A DNA stretch of 64,000 nucleotides from Nautilus pompilius (Eukaryota; Mollusca; Cephalopoda; Nautilida; Nautilidae). Under the pieces are notes generated by a model. It was not told where the DNA came from, did no database searches, and worked only from the letters and a program-made list of their open reading frames with translations. A program made the position numbers and the translations under genes. Below are positions 35,108 to 52,682 of this stretch, in pieces (positions within the stretch are counted from its first letter, which is position 1; each line of letters opens with the position of its first letter). Location of the stretch: NCBI GenBank assembly GCA_018389105.1, contig JACATO010002136.1:496001-560000 (forward strand), read 5' to 3'.

Positions 35108-37700
35108 AATCTGGGCCAAGTGGGGCTGACGCTTCGGACTTTGGTAGGGGAAATCCCTGCTAGAACTCTTCAGCTTTTAAATGATCCACACGGCCGGCTG
35201 CTGAAGATATGACATGTTTCTTCTTCAAGTGTCGTCGACATTGAGATTACGATGTGGCGCATTTCAGTTAGCATCGAGTATAATGATGGAACTGTAATTG
35301 CTACTAACAGGTTTTACACCATTCTAGAGGTTAAAGACAATAGGGTGTACTGGCATAAAACAGCCTAAATCACTCCCCTTTGGGAGATGAGGGGCTCCAG
35401 AAACAATGACTGTAGCATCAGCAGACGTTGGCAAAAAAGAAATTGAAAATTTAAGTAATTTTCCAACACTTTGTTGTTGTTTTTTGTTGAAAATTCAAAA
35501 GGTTTCAGTTAAAACAATAACATGCTTATTGAAATCATAACTTCACCTTTTAACCTCTCGTCGCTCTGAGTAACTCGTTGTAGATGATGCTGTCTTGAAT
35601 TCGGAACCCATGTCGTTGTTCTTTAATTGGACACCAATCTATGAAATATACATGAAATATACACGAGCTTTCCAAAATCACTAAGTGTCCACTTCGACCT
35701 TTTACTTAACCATGTAGACATTCACTTTTTTTTCAAAAACAGATTTGAAAACTATCGGGGATCCGGGCTTGGGCCAACTGTCATTCGTGCACTTTTCGTT
35801 TTTCCACTCTCAGACCGTCAAAAAACAATTCTCCCCGCGTTAGATCAGCCGCTCAGCAGGAACGGAATGGTCCCTTCCATAACTGAGTGCCGATACGAAA
35901 ATAACAGCGGACACACTTTTGTAGCGTAGTAGTAACTAACGGGAGAAAATTAAAAAGGGGCTGGTGACTGCAGACTAGATCGTTATTACCCTTATTATGG
36001 TTATGGAAAAAACGATTTACTGGGGGAGAGTTTTCAGATTACTGCTGGGAACCTCGTGGAGTTCGATGAGAATGCTACATACTATTTCATACGCAGAAGA
36101 GAACGCCAAACTGTGTCGGTCGGTCCTGCGCCAACCGAACTCAGCTGCCCCCTTCCCGGACCGTAGACGTTTACAGCCAGCCCGAAAGGTTTTCGCATTA
36201 CTGTAGAAACAACAATAACAAAAAATCTATCTTTAAATCACCTTCGTACATCTTCACCCCGTAGCCATCACCCGCTCTAAATGATACTTATAGCTGTGTA
36301 GTCCCGACTGCTGGCGCCATCTATAAGGCGCTGTCGGAAATCGGGTATTTTCCAGCAAGATTTCGAATTGTCACCTTTTCAAGTTTTTTTTTTTGTTGTT
36401 GCCATTTTATTATCTCCCCCCACCCACCCACCCACCCGTTAAGTACGTGGAAAGTCACGAACCGTTATGCAATTCCGTATGTCAGCGTAACGATATTATC
36501 ACGCAAGTTCAGCAAGTTTTTTTGGCAAAATCAGGTAAATTCTAGAGCGACGCGAGACGTTTGGCAACGTCTGCGGCTGTCACCGTGGCCCGACCCACGG
36601 GCAGAAGTAGCATTGTAACTTGTTTTTTTTAAACTTTCGTATAAACTCCGTCCCCAGCTCAAAGATACAGATACGGAGTTGGTGGTGGGGGGCGTGACTT
36701 CATCCTCTCTCCCTCCCTCCACAGATCCCACGTGTTCGGTGTTTTGGCAAACGGCGACAGGTGTTTCCTCTCGCCTCCTGTGTACAGACGGCGTGGCGAC
36801 TGCGGGCATTCGCTCGCTCACCACCTTTGCGCGTGTTTTGGACACGGTTTACGGCTTCCCGTCAAAACACTGTCGCTGCAGCAGGCCGTTATCTCTGATG
36901 CACTTGTCCAGAACAGATCGTTTTGACGACAACAACAACCAGGGGGGGGGAGCTCTCCCAACAATTATTAAAACAATTACATTTCTTCAGCAACTTGGCC
37001 AATAAAGCTTTTAGCCAGTCTATTCACGCAGCAGCCCGATATATTTCGTTTTATCTACGGTTTTTGCACATTGGCCTGTAATGAGCATTTATGGTTTAAG
37101 AGTTAGTGTATTTAATTAAATCACAATTTAGTATCATTATTTTAAACAAAACAAACAGCCACAGATAAATTCACTAAAGGTTTCTTTTTTTTCTGTATTG
37201 TTAGTAATTTCTACAAAAGATAATTTGATTCTCTTTAATCCATGGCTCAGGAACTGCCATCAGCATAAATGGAGTTGTCATTCAGCGAGGCTTGGATCGT
37301 ATTAATTATCTCCCTTAGATAATGAATAACATCTTACTTTTACGGGCAAACAACAGGAAGGAAACTAACCCTGAGTCCCGATAATTTTACAACAGAGCGC
37401 TTTAAAGGTAGAAATGAACGCCCCTTTTTTTTTTTTATTTCAGTCCATGTTCATTATAACATTATATTCACGTCATTATTAGCGAGGGAAAGTTGTCATC
37501 TCTACACGTCGCCTGGAGTTACTGTTTATTTTTGACAAATTAGTAACAAACAAACAATTTGTTAATCTTTGCCGTTGTTTGTCATTTATGGGAGATAACT
37601 CCTCTAGTTTGACGTGTAACACTCTTCACAACAATATATTAACGGTGAGTGTCCTGTCATATTAATTTGTCCACCCTTACAAATGATGTATTGGAATCAA
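35108..37700. other. Unassigned spacer
   Basis: Contains TTATCTCCCCC (36410-36420) beside a CCCA run (36421-36437), and TTATCTCCCTTA (37306-37317). GGGAGATAACTCC lies near 37590. The 104- and 108-codon frames at 36531-37005 lie on opposite strands over the same CpG-containing DNA and are unrecognised. Confidence 0.5.
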
Positions 37701-37730
37701 CTTTTCTAGGTTGATAGGTAAGTGGCGGGT

Positions 37731-38090
37731 TCCAATGCTTACCCGCCCGAGGTCGTGTTACAGGCCGTTCGGAGTGGCCAGGGTTGTGCAACAGATTTCC
37801 AAAGATTTCGGCATTTCTCGTGGATCTGTGGCCCGTTGTTTTTGAGAAGTCCCCAAAACCTTTTAAATGAATTCGATGGACCATCTGTTGCAAAAACTGG
37901 ATGGTCAGCTGAAAGCAACCCATCCCTGTCTCATCAATATATGGAAGTAAAGGAAATCCTTACACGGATATGGGGAGAACGGGACTATGAATCTAAAACA
38001 AAATCTCGTTTACCAAAGAAGCTAAAACGTACTGTCTGTCTTCATTTCCCGTTTTCCAATTATTATGGCAGGGCACTGTATATGTACCAG
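37731..38090 (+). pseudogene. Possible transposase helix-turn-helix fragment
   Basis: Between about 37780 and 37850 one frame reads VVQQISKDFGISRGSVAR, a good helix-turn-helix pattern of the paired-like type found at the N terminus of Tc1/mariner-type transposases. Flanking residues in neighbouring frames (PPEVVLQAVRSG before; SVAKTGWSAESNPSLSHQYM after) would fit the same domain with frameshifts. No catalytic region follows and no terminal repeats were found. The call could be a chance match. Confidence 0.3.
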
Positions 38091-38333
38091 TAGAACAGAG
38101 CGTATAATCTGTGAGGTTCACTATCACGACTTTACAGCATTTCATTTAAAAAGTCGCATATATTACAATTTCTCGCGAGAAAAGTTCAAATGCAGACATA
38201 CCAAGGACGCTGTTCAGATAAAACCTGGGCTCCGGATACCATTAGGCAATGACTCTCTTTTATCTGAATTTTATCCGAATAATAATGTCTCCAGTATAAC
38301 TCTTAAAGTTAAGCAAAAAAAGTAGACAAATAT

Positions 38334-38765
38334 ACGTCGTATCTCTATATTGACGTCATATCTCTCTCTCTGTACTGACGTCATATCTCTCTACTGACGT
38401 CATCTCTATATATATACTGACGTCATATCTCTCTCTGTATTGACGTCATCTCTCTATATATACTGACGTCATATCTCTGTATTGACGTCATCTCTCTCTG
38501 TACTGACGTCATCTCTCTCTCTATATATATATACTGACGTCATATCTCTCTCTGTATTGACGTCATCTCTCTATATATATACTGGCGTCATATCTCTCTC
38601 TGTACTGACGTCATCTCTCTCTATATATATACTGACGTCATATCTCTCTCTGTACTGACGTCATCTCTCTCTATATATATACTGACGTCATATCTCTCTC
38701 TGTACTGAAGTCATATCTCTCTACTGACGTCATCTCTCTATATATATATAATGACGTCATATCTA
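38334..38765 (+). repeat. TGACGTCA palindrome array in CT/TA microsatellite
   Basis: Sixteen perfect TGACGTCA octamers lie between about 38351 and 38759, mostly 18-32 bases apart. Linkers are CTCTCTCTGTAC, TATCTCTCTCTG or (TA)n. Two further units carry one change (TGGCGTCA near 38583, TGAAGTCA near 38706). TGACGTCA is the full consensus cAMP-response element bound by CREB/ATF bZIP proteins; binding here is untested. A related array lies at 53396-54375. Confidence 0.95.
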
Positions 38766-39639
38766 AGTCTCTCTCTCTCTCTCTCTCTCTTTCTCTGGAA
38801 TGTATATAACGTTGATGTTCGAGTTTATGCTAAAAGACACACGACGAAGCAAGATGTCTGCACCATGATTTCGATCCCCTCCCTCTACTAAGCTCGAAAG
38901 TAACCAATAAAATGGATGAGAGTAATTCGATAATAGCCAAATGACCACCCCCACCGGCTCTTTCAGGTTTTATTGCTCTGCGATGCTCGACGGAAGAACA
39001 GAAGCTTCGCGTTAGCGCATTGAAATTCCCGCTATTGCGTTCATTATGAATCAATCCCGGGTCCACCAAAAAAAAAATAAACTAAACCGTTTCCCTAGCC
39101 TTGAAGCTGCTGAGGCTTTAGACCTTTATATACTTAAATAAATATTAGTCTTGAGAAAACAAACAGCCCTTATCAGAATTATCTTGAGAACGGTGATAAG
39201 CTTGGTACCCAAAACGTCAAAGAAAAGAGAAAAAAAAACAATTTAGATGCCAATAAAAGTGTGAAGAGTTCTGTCCAAATTACTTTTTTACTGTCAGTTA
39301 GATTTGTCCTGACTTTCTTTGAGTAACAACGGAGAGAAGAATCTACTATGTGGTATTTGAATAGTCGTTCTATGACGAAATATTAAAGGCATGCAGATGA
39401 CCCTGCATTGGTTTCATGGAGCTCTTTGACCCTGCATTGGTTTCATGGAGCTCTTTAATGAAAGAAAAAAAGGAAAGTCGTTTCTGGTTATGTTCTGAGT
39501 TCATTTCAATGTTGTTTTTACTTCTAGAAAATACAATAAATTATAATATAATTGTTGACGTGTTGACTCGAAAATCTGTCAAATGCTTGATTACAAATCT
39601 CGTTCAATCAATCATCAATTATTCCAGTTAACTGGAAAC
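38766..39639. other. Unassigned spacer with a perfect 29-bp tandem duplication
   Basis: A (CT)n run at about 38768-38795 follows the palindrome array. At 39398-39426 and 39427-39455 the 29-bp unit beginning TGACCCTGCATTGG is repeated without a mismatch. No gene recognised. Confidence 0.6.
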
Positions 39640-39940
39640 ACTCGGTCTACTGACCCGCTGTGGTTGAGAGCTCAGAATCCCTAGTTGGGGTCGTCGTACG
39701 TTTCTCCCAACTACTCCAGTATCCTCCAACATCTAAAACCGACGGTTTTCCGGATACATCTGGTGAACATTTTACGGATGACTCTTTGACCGCCTTCTAA
39801 CGGCACTTAGGTAACTCCCTTGGTCAACAAGACTGATACTCCACACCTATCTCTTCTAGTTCCCTGCTGTCAGAGGTCCCTAGACCTCTAAAATCAGGAC
39901 AGCGTTGGTTGAGAAGAATAAGAGGGTTGTAACACTGCGA
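39640..39940 (+). mobile_element. SINE, copy 2 (degenerate head)
   Basis: Identified through the body shared with the copies at 5581 and 54790: TTTTCCGGATACATCTGGTG (39746-39765) and GATGACTCTTTGACCG, then CTTAGGTAACTCCCTTGGTC. It ends in a GGACAGCG...GAGAAGAATAAG stretch that resembles GGACTGCGATGAGCAAAACA of copy 3. The tRNA-like head (about 39655-39705) retains an A-box-like GTGGTTGAGAGCTCAG, but the B box has decayed. Older than copy 3. Confidence 0.6.
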
Positions 39941-40644
39941 ATTAGATCGATCGCCAAGGATTGGAACACTAATAAAATTCTTATTGGATCAAATACTGAA
40001 GGTAAAGTTAAAGCAATCCATAAACTGTTGGATGTGGTATCAGATTGGATAACGTTTTCTTTACTTTTTGGTATCTGTACTATTAATGTATTGGAATTTA
40101 CCTAATAGGTTTTTGTTTAATGTTTGCAATTGCGTATGTCAAGGGTTTGGACTAAACAAAAAGTCCGCACAGGAAGAACAATTTCGTACTTTAAAAGGAA
40201 TTATATGTATCATCAGAGTTTTTAGAATTAAGTCATCCGGTAGAAGAAGAAAATGAAACGTTTTTATTATCGCGGAGTTGCAAGGAAACAGTTGCCATCT
40301 TCAATCACTGGACCTACCTTTTACTCTGTTTTAGTGCCGCGAGAATGGAAATCCGTTCTGCTTTTGTCGCGAGCAGAGGTCAACTACAGGGCACCGGGCA
40401 TTTTCCTTTCGTGAAAAGGCGACTTGGAAATTATTCAGAACAAATTCACTCTTTCCGAGGTAATATAGGGGTAAAAAAAAACAACAACAACGACAGCTTT
40501 TTTTCACAGCAGTGGTTTGGTGAGCATTTCAACAGATCAGTTCACAGCCAGTCTGTAGAACTCGGGCTCAGCAAAGTCGTTGACGTATGCCGCGACATGG
40601 TTGAGAATTCAAGTTGTCGGTAGACGGGGTTCCGACCAGCGCCA
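39941..40644. other. Unassigned spacer
   Basis: Frames of 62-92 codons are unrecognised. The last 30 bases (AGATCTCAGGCATTATCTCG) grade into the 37-bp array and may represent its founding sequence. Confidence 0.5.
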
Positions 40645-42712
40645 GATCTCAGGCATTATCTCGGAGAGACAAGAGAAGAGAGATCTCGGCGTTATCTCGG
40701 AGAGACAAGAGAAGAGAGATCTCGGACGTTATCTCGGAGAGACAAGAGAAGAGAGATCTCGGACGTTATCTCGGAGAGACAAGAGAAGAGAGATCTCGGA
40801 CGTTATCTCGGAGAGACAGGAGAAGAGAGATCTCGGACGTTATCTCGGAGAGACAAGAGAAAAGAGATCTCGGACGTTATCTCGGAGAGACAAGAGAAGA
40901 GAGATCTCGGACGTTATCTCGGAGAGACAAGAGAAGAGAGATCTCGGACGTTATCTCGGAGAGACAAGAGAAGAGAGATCTCGGACGTTATCTCGGAGAG
41001 ACAAGAGAAGAGAGATCTCGGGCGTTATCTCGAAGAGACAAGAGAAGAGAGATCTCGGGCGTTATCTCGGAGAGACAAGAGAAGAGAGATCGCGGGCGGA
41101 GAGATAAGAGAAGAGAGATCTCGGGCGTTATCTCGGAGAGACAAGAGAAGAGAGATCTCGGACGTTATCTCGGAGAGACAAGAGAAGAGAGATCTCGGAC
41201 GTTATCTCGGAGAGACAAGAGAAGAGAGATCTCGGACGTTATCTCGGAGAGACAAGAGAAGAGAGATCTCGGACGTTATCTCGGAGAGACAAGAGAAGAG
41301 AGATCTCGGACGTTATCTCGGAGAGACAAGAGAAGAGAGATCTCGGGCGTTATCTCGGAGAGACAGGAGAAGAGAGATCTCGGACGTTATCTCGGAGAGA
41401 CAAGAGAAGAGAGATCTCGGACGTTATCTCGAAGAGACAAGAGAAGAGAGATCTCGGGCGTTATGTCGGAGAGACAAGAGAAGAGAGATCTCGGACGTTA
41501 TCTCGGAGAGACAAGAGAAGAGAGATCTCGGACGTTATCTCGGAGAGACAAGAGAAGAGAGATCTCGGACGTTATCTCGGAGATACAGGAGAAGAGAGAT
41601 CTCGGACGTTATCTCGGAGAGACAAGAGAAGAGAGATCTCGGACGTTATCTCGAAGAGACAAGAGAAGAGAGATCTCGGGCGTTATGTCGGAGAGACAAG
41701 AGAAGAGAGATCTCGGGCGTTATCTCGAAGAGACAAGAGAAGAGAGATCTCGGGCGTTATGTCGGAGAGACAAGAGAAGAGAGATCGCGGGCGTTATCTC
41801 GGAGAGATAAGAGAAGAGAGATCTCGGGCGTTATCTCGGAGAGACAAGAGAAGAGAGATCTCGGACGTTATCTCGGAGAGACAAGAGAAGAGAGATCTCG
41901 GACGTTATCTCGGAGAGACAGGAGAAGAGAGATCTCGGACGTTATCTCGGAGAGACAAGAGAAGAGAGATCTCGGACGTTATCTCGGAGAGACAAGAGAA
42001 GAGAGATCTCGGGCGTTATCTCGGAGAGACAGGAGAAGAGAGATCTCGGACGTTATCTCGGAGAGACAAGAGAAGAGAGATCTCGGACGTTATCTCGAAG
42101 AGACAAGAGAAGAGAGATCTCGGGCGTTATGTCGGAGAGACAAGAGAAGAGAGATCTCGGACGTTATCTCGGAGAGACAAGAGAAGAGAGATCTCGGACG
42201 TTATCTCGGAGAGACAAGAGAAGAGAGATCTCGGACGTTATCTCGGAGATACAGGAGAAGAGAGATCTCGGACGTTATCTCGGAGAGACAAGAGAAGAGA
42301 GATCTCGGACGTTATCTCGAAGAGACAAGAGAAGAGAGATCTCGGGCGTTATGTCGGAGAGACAAGAGAAGAGAGATCTCGGACGTTATCTCGGAGATAC
42401 AGGAGAAGAGAGATCTCGGACGTTATCTCGAAGAGACAAGAGAAGAGAGATCTCGGGCGTTATGTCGGAGAGACAAGAGAAGAGAGATCTCGGACGTTAT
42501 CTCGGAGAGACAAGAGAAGAGAGATCTCGGACGTTATCTCGGAGAGACAAGAGAAAAGAGATCTCGGACGTTATCTCGGAGATACAGGAGAAGAGAGATC
42601 TCGGACGTTATCTCGGAGAGACAAGAGAAGAGAGATCTCGGACGTTATCTCGGAGAGACAGGAGAAGAGAGATCTCGGACGTTATCTAGGAGAGTCAAGA
42701 GAGAGAGGTAGG
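40645..42712 (+). repeat. 37-bp minisatellite, about 55 units, with higher-order duplication
   Basis: The unit is GAGAGACAAGAGAAGAGAGA plus TCTCGGACGTTATCTCG, 37 bp, confirmed by landmark spacing. Variants: GGGCG for GGACG, ATGTCGG for ATCTCGG, CGAAGAG for CGGAGAG, ACAGGAG for ACAAGAG, GATACA for GAGACA. Every unit contains the palindrome GAGATCTC. Bases about 41255-41715 are repeated without a mismatch about 666 bases (18 units) downstream at 41921-42381. As 37 is not a multiple of three and the + strand unit has no stop in any frame, very long frames (up to 398 codons) arise. They translate as a 37-residue super-repeat rich in Arg, Glu and Ser, with no other coding evidence. Confidence 0.97.
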
Positions 42713-44138
42713 TCGCGGTGATTTCTCTGTAGTTGTCTTCTATGACGGCTTTATGACATGCCTGCAACTTCGCGATTGTTAAATTCCGGTGCTGCGTTTC
42801 TAGCCAGGTAGTCGCGATAGAGAAAAACAGTCTGGCGAAATGACGAAAGAGTAGAAAAGTATGAATAGGCTGAAGTTGGAAGGAGAGGAAAACAAGTGTA
42901 TATATTATATATTAAAATTTTGTTCCGCGACAGATTCGCTTCGATGAAGCCGAAGAAAACTGATTCGACTGACTGATCAGACACCGAGGTGGGTACGATC
43001 GAATCTGTCGTCAGCAGCGCCAGGTAAACGAGTGTCCGAGTTTCACCTTTGCGGAACAGGTGAATGGCGGGCGAGGTAACAAAAGGAAACCAAACAAACA
43101 AACAAACGAGTAGGTGCTTTCCTTTGTCGTGAGACTAGAAACGAAATGAAATAAATAAAAACTAAAAAAAAAATCTTTTAAAAAAACACGAAAAATCTGT
43201 TCTATCGCCTCCTGGCCACTTGGAATTAAGAACCATTTCCGGGCGGCAGCTATGAAAACTTAGTCGAAGGAGGAACTTCCCGAAAGACTACCGGTTGTAC
43301 GATTGAGGGGGTCGTTTAGCGAAATCCTCGGTACCTTAATTTACGTGGAAACACCAGCCACATCGCGCAACACGGGGCCAACCTCGAATACCTTACATGC
43401 CAGCAGGCTTACAATGCCATCATTCATAGTTTTCTCCACAAAATTCCTCTGCGCGTAGTTCAGAACACCAAATGTTTTTATCGCTTAATTACATCTTAGA
43501 ATGTATTCTAGTTCGGTGATAATTCTTTAATAAATTAACAGTGTTTATTTATGTTGGTTGGCTCAGTTATGAGTAAAATCCTACACGAGAAAAACAGATT
43601 TTTTCACGACAATATCGCGTTAGTTTCCAAAGACGGAATTAATTCGCGGGTGGGGTGGGGTGGGGCTGGTTGCACCCCATGACCTTCGACACATCGATAA
43701 GCTACACCGCTGGGTTATCGCACGGCACCACGTGTCTGATCGAGCTAGTACCCAGCATAACTCGAAGCTGTCTTGAACCCTTTTATACGCAACAAGAAGG
43801 CTTCCTTAGGTTGGTCACCCGGTCCCGATCGATCCGCATAATACGGCGCAACGAGGGGAAGGGGTCACAGTTTTTAATGCGCCATCATCTCTTTCTGAGT
43901 TTGGTAGTGACGTCACGTCGGAGTTAATTGACCAGATCCGTAGCGAGGGGGTGCGGCAAGGGGGAGATAAAAGACGTATTAAGGACGACGTTCGCACTGA
44001 CACGTTGGCGGAGAAAGGAACCGGGCAGGAAGATGGTGGATGAGATTAGGCAAAAGGAATTTGCAAAGAAAGAAAAAAACACATGAGACTGTCATTGTAA
44101 TCTTCTGTTTCTGTCTGAATGTGTATACGCGATCATCT
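42713..44138. other. Unassigned spacer
   Basis: Holds TGACGTCAC (43908-43916) and AAGGGGGAGATAAA (43959-43972). Frames of 62-116 codons on both strands are unrecognised. The area around 43640-44060 is relatively CpG-rich. Confidence 0.5.
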
Positions 44139-44161
44139 TAATAATAATAATAATAATAATA

Positions 44162-44198
<37 letters not shown>
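44139..44198. repeat. (TAA)n microsatellite
   Basis: About 60 bases of TAA repeats with one TATAA interruption. Confidence 0.95.
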
Positions 44199-44889
44199 CT
44201 GCTTGCTGTGGTGTCGTGCAGTCTCCGAGAGCTCGAGATGCGATAGGCTGCATATCGTACTTGTGAAAAGATCCCCCCGCCGTTGTTCGTAAGTGTGTCT
44301 GCTGGGTGTTGGCTGCAAACCGCGGCACTTCAGCCTTGCAAGCTTCCCCTTCCTAATTGATGAGATCGCTGCCAGCCGTTAACAAAAACACGTAAGAGCG
44401 TCGTCGTCTTAGATAATAACGAACCTGTTCTTTATGAGCAGCCATGCACCTCCTCCCCTCCCTCATTCTTTCCCGCAAAATTATAATAACTCGAGAATTT
44501 CCGTGTTTCAGCACTTTGTTATGAATCAATTATTCCTACTTCTCGTCTTAGGAGTTTGAATCGGCCGTAATATGTAGGCAAGGTGCCCAGCATCTTTTCG
44601 ACATTTGACAGTGCACGTGACGATCGTTGTTACATACTGATTTCATATCATCCCACTTTTTCAAGAAGCTTTGTGAAAAAGTACATCTTTAACACAACTA
44701 TGTCAAATAGTAAATATCACTAATCCCAAAGCTCTGCTATGAATTAAACTGGAGTTAAATTAACTAGTTTAATAATCAAAGTTTCTCTAGTTCATATCAA
44801 AACTAAAGTTTTAACAACAACAAAAACAAAACAAAAACGGAAAAGTAACAATTTTAAGTTTCTAGGACGAAAAGTTTAACTAGATTCAG
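44199..44889. other. Unassigned spacer
   Basis: No gene recognised. The last part (44890-44940) contains TTTTGAGCAGCAAACTGAAC and CTTCAGCGTAGC, which resemble decayed units of the following array. Confidence 0.5.
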
Positions 44890-44940
44890 TGAGGTTTTGA
44901 GCAGCAAACTGAACAGTCTTCAGCGTAGCTTTCTTAAAGC

Positions 44941-46027
44941 AGGATTTTAATCAGTTAGCAGAGTCGCTTCATCGGTGTAATTTCGAGCAGGAATTTAATC
45001 AGTTAGCAGCGTCGCTTGATCGGTGTAATTTCGAGCAGGAATTTAATCAGTTAGCAGAGTCGCTTCATCGGTGTAATTTCGAGCAGGAATTTAATCAGTT
45101 AGCAGCGTCGCTTCATCGGTGTAATTTCGAGCAGGAATTTAATCAGTTAGCAGAGTCGCTTCATCGGTGTAATTTCGAGCAGGAATTTAATCAGTTAGCA
45201 GCGTCGCTTGATCGGTGTAATTTCGAGCAGGAATTTAATCAGTTAGCAGAGTCGCTTCATCGGTGTAATTTCGAGCAGGAATTTAATCAGTTAGCAGAGT
45301 CGCTTCATCGGTGTAATTTCGAGCAGGAATTTAATCAGTTAGCAGCGTCGCTTGATCGGTGTAATTTCGAGCAGGAATTTAATCAGTTAGCAGAGTCGCT
45401 TCATCGGTGTAATTTCGAGCAGGAATTTAATCAGTTAGCAGCGTCGCTTGATCGGTGTAATTTCGAGCAGGATTTTAATCAGTTAGCAGAGTCGCTTCAT
45501 CGGTGTAATTTCGAGCAGGAATTTAATCAGTTAGCAGAGTCGCTTCATCGGTGTAATTTCGAGCAGGAATTTAATCAGTTAGCAGAGTCGCTTCATCGGT
45601 GTAATTTCGAGCAGGAATTTAATCAGTTAGCAGCGTCGCTTGATCGGTGTAATTTCGAGCAGGAATTTAATCAGTTAGCAGAGTCGCTTCATCGGTGTAA
45701 TTTCGAGCAGGAATTTAATCAGTTAGCAGCGTCGCTTCATCGGTGTAATTTCGAGCAGGAATTTAATCAGTTAGCAGAGTCGCTTCATCGGTGTAATTTC
45801 GAGCAGGAATTTAATCAGTTAGCAGAGTCGCTTGATCGGTGTAATTTCGAGCAGGAATTTAATCAGTTAGCAGAGTCGCTTCATCGGTGTAATTTCGAGC
45901 AGGAATTTAATCAGTTAGCAGCGTCGCTTGATCGGTGTAATTTCGAGCAGGAATTTAATCAGTTAGCAGAGTCGCTTCATCGGTGTAATTTCGAGCAGGA
46001 ATCTAATCAGTTAGCAGCGTCGTTTTG
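44941..46027 (+). repeat. 48-bp minisatellite, 22 full units, two subtypes
   Basis: The unit is TTCGAGCAGGAATTTAATCA, GTTAGCAGAGTCGCTTCATC, GGTGTAAT (48 bp, fixed length throughout). Only two positions vary much: GCAG(A/C)G and CTT(C/G)AT. Reading the 22 complete units in order, 13 are A..C, 6 are C..G, 2 are C..C and 1 is A..G, so the two sites are strongly linked and define two subtypes, often alternating. Degenerate relatives flank both ends (44890-44940; 46028-46080 with TTTTGATCAGCCTTCAGCG). No spacers exist between units, so this is not CRISPR-like. No coding frame survives in the unit. Confidence 0.97.
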
Positions 46028-46174
46028 AACAGGATTTTGATCAGCCTTCAGCGTTGCTTTGAGCAGTATTTTGATCAGGTTTGTCCAGCTTTGACGAAGA
46101 TGATGATGATCGGGCCCTTATCGTAGCTTCGAGTTAAAAAAAAGAAGCAGTCACAGTCATCGTTGCGGCTTTTA

Positions 46175-52585
<6,411 letters not shown>

Positions 52586-52634
52586 TATAATAATAATAAT
52601 AATAATAATATAATAATAATAATAATAATAATAA

Positions 52635-52665
<31 letters not shown>

Positions 52666-52682
52666 AAGAAGAAGAAGAAGAA
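52586..52682. repeat. (TAA)n-(GAA)n compound microsatellite
   Basis: A TAA run switches abruptly to a (GAA)n run at about 52635 and continues to 52682. Confidence 0.95.

Noticed and set aside
36531-37005. Opposing 104- and 108-codon frames
   Set aside because: Mutually overlapping on opposite strands, unrecognised, no splice or start context.
40614-42721. Frames of 398, 320, 186 and 175 codons in the 37-bp array
   Set aside because: All are the same repeat read in different frames. The ends of the frames coincide with the array ends or with single-base unit variants.
44941-46027. CRISPR-like appearance of regular 48-bp repeats
   Set aside because: Repeats abut directly with no spacers, and the genome is animal-type.
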